DNA of 8,284 nt from Thermoprotei archaeon (GTDB lineage Archaea; Thermoproteota; Nitrososphaeria; Geothermarchaeales; JDFR-13), in assembly GCA_015661745.1 (NCBI GenBank), contig DQVL01000026.1, forward strand, positions 1-8,284, in the 5' to 3' direction. Under the pieces are notes generated by a model, which ran no database searches, was not told where the DNA came from, and saw nothing but the letters and a program-made list of their open reading frames with translations. Position numbers and translations under genes: made by a program. Shown piece after piece: positions 5,629-8,284 of this stretch (position 1 is its first letter; the number at the start of each line of letters is the position of its first letter).

Positions 5629-6691
5629 GCCATATACAGATAAAAAAATTAAATATAAGATACTTGAGGTTATAGAGTCGAGGCACTATGTAGAAGGTAG
5701 ATATACAAAACAGTTTGAAGAGGAGTTCTCGAAGTATATAGGGGTTAAACATGCAGTAACAGTTTCTAGTGGAACCTCATCACTATTTCTAATTCTTAAA
5801 GCCTTAGGTATCGGCCCTGGAGATAAAATTGCAGTTCCTGACTTTACATTTATAGCCACACTATCACAGGGAGTATTGTTGGGAGCTAAACCAGTTTTAA
5901 TCGATGTAGACTATGAGACCATGTGTATGGACCCAGATGATTTAAGAAGGAAATTAGATGAAGATGTAAAGGCTGTGATACCTGTACATTTATTTGGACA
6001 TCCAGCCCCCATGGATGAGATAATAGATATAGCCGTTGAATATGGTGCATATGTAATAGAGGATGCGGCCCAAGCCCATGGAGCAAAATATAGAGGTAGA
6101 AGAGTAGGGTCTATCGGTGATATAGGATATTTTAGTCTATACCCCTCTAAGAATCTCGGTGTATATGGTGAGGGAGGTGTAATTACAACTAATGATGATG
6201 ATTTAGCAGCTAGAATTAGAAGGCTTAAGAACCATGGAATTGAGGATGGAGTAGTCAAGGAATTCGGTTATAATATGAAGTTTAACGAGATAAATGCTGT
6301 TGTAGCGTTAGAAACACTTAAATACCTTGACAAATGGAATGAGAGGAGGAGGAGAAACGCTTTATTATACAATGAGGAATTATCCGATATAGATGTTGAA
6401 ATACCAATTGAGAAGGAGTATGCCTATCACGTATATAACCTATATACAATAAAGAGTTTAAAGAGGGATGAAATAGCTTCAGAGCTGGATAAGGAGGGTA
6501 TTGGATATGGCATCTACTATAGAGAACCACTACATATGCTTGAGATAGTAAAGACTCTATATGGAAATATGAAGTTGGAGGTGAGTAAAAGACTGAGCGA
6601 AAGGGTTTTAAGCCTCCCTGTACACCCCTTCTTAAATCCTGAGGATATAGTATATATATCTAAAATAGTTAAGAAGGTAGTAGAATCTTGA
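5609..6691 (+). CDS. DegT/DnrJ/EryC1/StrS-family PLP-dependent aminotransferase
   Basis: This 360-residue protein is a full-length fold-type I aminotransferase of the sugar-aminotransferase family. Visible marks are VTVSSGTSSL (50-59) for phosphate binding, VPDFTFIAT (76-84), VIEDAAQAHGAKY (149-161) with D152 for the pyridine nitrogen, and FSLYPSKNLGVYGEGG (175-190), whose K181 forms the Schiff base. The GYNMKFNEI segment (220-228) and the closing LPVHPFLNPEDI are also typical. Members usually transfer an amino group from glutamate to a keto-sugar attached to a nucleotide, for surface polysaccharides, glycolipids or glycoproteins. The sugar cannot be told from the sequence, and no nucleotide-sugar enzyme is nearby. 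The ATG at 5609 overlaps the end of Taw3 by 20 bases and lacks a clear Shine-Dalgarno sequence, so coupling to Taw3 translation is likely. The N-terminus (KINIAEPYTD) is where the family normally begins. Its last 175 bases are also open on the minus strand. Confidence 0.93.
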   Translation: MKINIAEPYTDKKIKYKILEVIESRHYVEGRYTKQFEEEFSKYIGVKHAVTVSSGTSSLFLILKALGIGPGDKIAVPDFTFIATLSQGVLLGAKPVLIDVDYETMCMDPDDLRRKLDEDVKAVIPVHLFGHPAPMDEIIDIAVEYGAYVIEDAAQAHGAKYRGRRVGSIGDIGYFSLYPSKNLGVYGEGGVITTNDDDLAARIRRLKNHGIEDGVVKEFGYNMKFNEINAVVALETLKYLDKWNERRRRNALLYNEELSDIDVEIPIEKEYAYHVYNLYTIKSLKRDEIASELDKEGIGYGIYYREPLHMLEIVKTLYGNMKLEVSKRLSERVLSLPVHPFLNPEDIVYISKIVKKVVES

Positions 6692-7839
6692 TGGGTGACC
6701 TGCTCTATAGGAGTTAACATCTCCCTAACCATATCCATTTCAAGGGTTACACCATTTACAGTTAATATTAGAAATCCATCCTCAGCAGCGATCTCCTGAA
6801 ACAACTCATCCAAATCTATATTCTTCATCTCAACAGCTTTACCGCCCAAGAGAGACTTAATTTTATTATAGTACATCCCACCGAGAATTACCTTAGCTAT
6901 TGAGTCGTCCTCCGCCAATCTTCTAAAGAATGGAAGGAAAAACTTCGTCCTATCAATCCGATCCCCCCTAAAATATGCTAAAATGTATACAGGTCTATTC
7001 ATAATGTAGTTCCTATCTAGATAATCCATGATAACTTCAGTTGTATCTGGATCATTAACCTTACTCAAATCTACATAGTAGAAGCCATATGTCGATAGCC
7101 TAGGCTTAATCTCCCACAAAATCCTATTAACGACCATATTATATTCATGATATTCTAGGGGAGGGAGGCCCATTATATCCATGAGTTCCTGGAGTAGATA
7201 TATCCTCTCGAAGCCAGGTAAAGAAGACTCTGAATAAGGGACATCAACCATCCTAAACTCAACACCATATAAAGTTGAATATTCCCTAAGTATTGGAGCT
7301 ACAACCTCTCTGTTAGGGGATAGTTGTTCTGCATATATAACATATTCTAAATCTCTAAAGTTAGACCCGAATGTATAGGCAAGCTCCTCTAGAGACTCAC
7401 CCAACTCAGCATGTTCCAACCGAATATTTGGAATTACCTCGATATGGGGTTTGAATAGATGATGAATATAGCCATTGGTATATTTACTTATCGTCTGGTT
7501 CTCAAAACAGTATATGTCTGATTTAAAGTCTGCTATTATACCTGCATTTTCATAATCTAAAAAGAACTTCTTGGGATTCTTTCCCCTATCTATAAAGTAG
7601 AGTTCTCCTTTATAGAATATTTTAGGTCTCGACCCTGTTACCTTACCAAGTATATCTATTCCTCTTGAGTGGAGAATATTGTATATATCCTCTACCAATC
7701 CAGATTTTCCACGACTCCCTGAAACTAAAATGCGATATTTAGCTGAATATAGATTCTCACGATATCTCCTAAGATCCTTCCAACTAAGCCTATGAATTTT
7801 ATATACCTTTTCAATATCTGGATCCATCATACTGGTCAT
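6517..7839 (-). CDS. pgsB: PgsB/CapB-like Mur-ligase-fold ATPase (poly-gamma-glutamate synthase subunit homologue)
   Basis: From ATG 7839 the frame gives 440 residues. Family marks are the P-loop ILVSGSRGKSG (37-47), KVTGSRPKI (59-67, like the family's KTTGT.PR), PNIRLEHAELG (about 136-146, like N.REDH.D..G), LSKVNDPDTT (about 260-270, like the family's ANDPEST) and YFRGDRIDRTKFF (like RxDRxxRS). PgsB/CapB uses ATP to activate the gamma-carboxylate of glutamate and join amide bonds, working with the membrane protein PgsC, whose homologue lies just upstream. No N-terminal membrane helix is seen, unlike in Bacillus. The ATG at 7839 is preferred to GTG at 7872 because CACCT on the plus strand at 7848-7852 (AGGTG in the message) lies 8 bases ahead, and the likely TATA at 7877-7885 would start transcription downstream of the GTG. 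The last 57 or so residues lie antisense to the aminotransferase and look unlike the family, so the true C-terminus may be near residue 383. The polymer or substrate is unknown. Confidence 0.82.
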   Translation of the reverse strand: MTSMMDPDIEKVYKIHRLSWKDLRRYRENLYSAKYRILVSGSRGKSGLVEDIYNILHSRGIDILGKVTGSRPKIFYKGELYFIDRGKNPKKFFLDYENAGIIADFKSDIYCFENQTISKYTNGYIHHLFKPHIEVIPNIRLEHAELGESLEELAYTFGSNFRDLEYVIYAEQLSPNREVVAPILREYSTLYGVEFRMVDVPYSESSLPGFERIYLLQELMDIMGLPPLEYHEYNMVVNRILWEIKPRLSTYGFYYVDLSKVNDPDTTEVIMDYLDRNYIMNRPVYILAYFRGDRIDRTKFFLPFFRRLAEDDSIAKVILGGMYYNKIKSLLGGKAVEMKNIDLDELFQEIAAEDGFLILTVNGVTLEMDMVREMLTPIEQVTHQDSTTFLTILDIYTISSGFKKGCTGRLKTLSLSLLLTSNFIFPYRVFTISSICSGSL

Positions 7840-7847
7840 ATCAAATA

Positions 7848-7852
7848 CACCT
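7848..7852 (-). promoter_or_regulatory. Ribosome-binding site that fixes the PgsB-like start
   Basis: In the message it reads AGGTG, 8 bases ahead of the ATG at 7839. It is the only good Shine-Dalgarno match near the candidate starts (7872, 7839, 7830, 7827). Confidence 0.6.
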
Positions 7853-7876
7853 GTTAATACTGAACCATTCACGGAC

Positions 7877-7885
7877 TATATATAT
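7877..7885 (-). promoter_or_regulatory. Possible TATA box for the PgsB-like gene
   Basis: ATATATATA on the minus strand, in the gap after the PgsC-like gene, is centred about 42 bases ahead of the ATG at 7839. A start about 25 bases downstream, near 7856, would give a short leader containing the AGGTG site or its edge. The gene could therefore be transcribed apart from the PgsC-like gene, though co-transcription is equally possible over this short gap. Confidence 0.4.
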
Positions 7886-7900
7886 CAAGTCAATTTTTTG

Positions 7901-8284
7901 TTATATATTGTAGATGATGAAACCTAATATATAAATGATAACAAATTCACCGAACCAAACACCTGTAATCTTCATATAATGTGCTCCGCCCATCAATTCT
8001 TTATGGCTATTATAGGCTATTATCCCGGCGATGATGGAGAAGAAGATTGTTGAGAATTTTGGGTTGAGTATCATGTAGAGAGCGGCCGAAATAATTAAGG
8101 AAACGATTAAGGCTAGATAGAAGAGCCTCCTACCATAGACTAGGTATCTCTTTACAAATAAATCTATAGAATATAGTGATGCTATAAATGCCAAGATAAA
8201 TATTACAAAGAGGGATGGATCCTCAAGGGTATACAACACGAGAAATGGGGTGGCTAACACACCACCAGGAGATATTCTGAAGCG
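7901..8284 (-). CDS. pgsC: PgsC/CapC-like integral membrane protein, N-terminus beyond the window
   Basis: The frame is open to the window edge and gives 127 residues; the start lies outside. A GTG at 8260 is in frame but is internal, since the family motif begins before it. The visible part opens with RISPGGVLATPFLVLYTLED, which fits the PgsC/CapC pattern (G.SPGG...PG.L.LY) at the first membrane turn. FVKRYLVYGRRLF (near residue 50, like the RYLI.YGRRRF loop) follows, then hydrophobic helices, and IIAGIIAYNSHKEL (like the PGLIAN..RQ segment) with a last helix at the C-terminus. In bacteria PgsC is the membrane partner of PgsB in poly-gamma-glutamate synthesis. Bacillus CapC is about 150 residues, so little is likely missing. 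The PgsB-like gene follows on the same strand about 60 bases after the stop. The bacterial order is B then C; here it is C then B. Confidence 0.78.
   Translation of the reverse strand, partial: RFRISPGGVLATPFLVLYTLEDPSLFVIFILAFIASLYSIDLFVKRYLVYGRRLFYLALIVSLIISAALYMILNPKFSTIFFSIIAGIIAYNSHKELMGGAHYMKITGVWFGEFVIIYILGFIIYNI

Noticed and set aside
5886..6258. Two overlapping minus-strand frames inside the aminotransferase
   Set aside because: They are shadows of the conserved PLP-binding core.
7840..7872. Upstream GTG start for the PgsB-like gene
   Set aside because: The probable TATA at 7877-7885 would start the message downstream of it, and the ribosome-binding site favours the ATG at 7839.
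7886..7900. Run of six T on the plus strand considered as a terminator
   Set aside because: Both flanking genes are on the minus strand, where this is an A-run, so it is not a termination signal for them.

Overview
The window reads as a compact, AT-rich stretch of archaeal chromosome, most likely from a thermophilic member of the Thermoproteota (Crenarchaeota-like). Four things point there. Isoleucine is mostly ATA and arginine mostly AGA/AGG. TATA-type promoter sequences lie close to several starts. Archaeal families are present: DUF131, the two-subunit ADP-forming acetyl-CoA synthetase, and the wyosine enzyme Taw3. Coding density is very high, with overlapping genes. The lineage is inferred from these traits; no ribosomal RNA or other taxonomic marker is present.

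Layout. (1) Bases 1-840, minus strand: most of an Mrp/NBP35-type P-loop ATPase whose C-terminus runs off the window. (2) Bases 946-2070, plus strand: three small membrane-protein genes, namely a DUF131 protein and two tandem paralogues that each carry an N-terminal B-box-like zinc module and two membrane helices. (3) Bases 2026-2907, minus strand: a tyrosine-rich protein of unknown function whose end overlaps the second zinc-module gene tail to tail. (4) Bases 2939-6691, plus strand: a four-gene overlapping cluster of ADP-forming acetyl-CoA synthetase beta and alpha subunits, Taw3, and a DegT/DnrJ/EryC1/StrS-family PLP aminotransferase. (5) Bases 6517-8284, minus strand: a PgsC/CapC-like membrane protein (N-terminus outside the window) followed by a PgsB/CapB-like Mur-ligase-fold ATPase. 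The open frame of the latter runs 175 bases antisense into the aminotransferase.

How the genes work together. The acetyl-CoA synthetase pair suggests an organism that conserves energy by turning acetyl-CoA (or other acyl-CoAs) into acid plus ATP, as in peptide or sugar fermentation. Taw3 acts in tRNA-Phe wyosine modification and has no obvious metabolic link to its neighbours. The PgsB/PgsC pair implies ATP-dependent amide-bond formation at the membrane, in bacteria the making of poly-gamma-glutamate. The real substrate here is unknown. The adjacent aminotransferase may belong to surface-sugar metabolism, but no other glycan gene is in view.

The most interesting points are the PgsB/PgsC-like pair in a likely thermophilic archaeon, the Mrp-type ATPase with only one cysteine where the family normally has a CxxC, the tandem zinc-module membrane paralogues that differ at one presumed metal ligand, and the unrecognised tyrosine-rich protein. 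No stretch of 300 bases or more lacks a gene. I see no tRNA or rRNA gene, CRISPR array, insertion sequence or convincing terminator.
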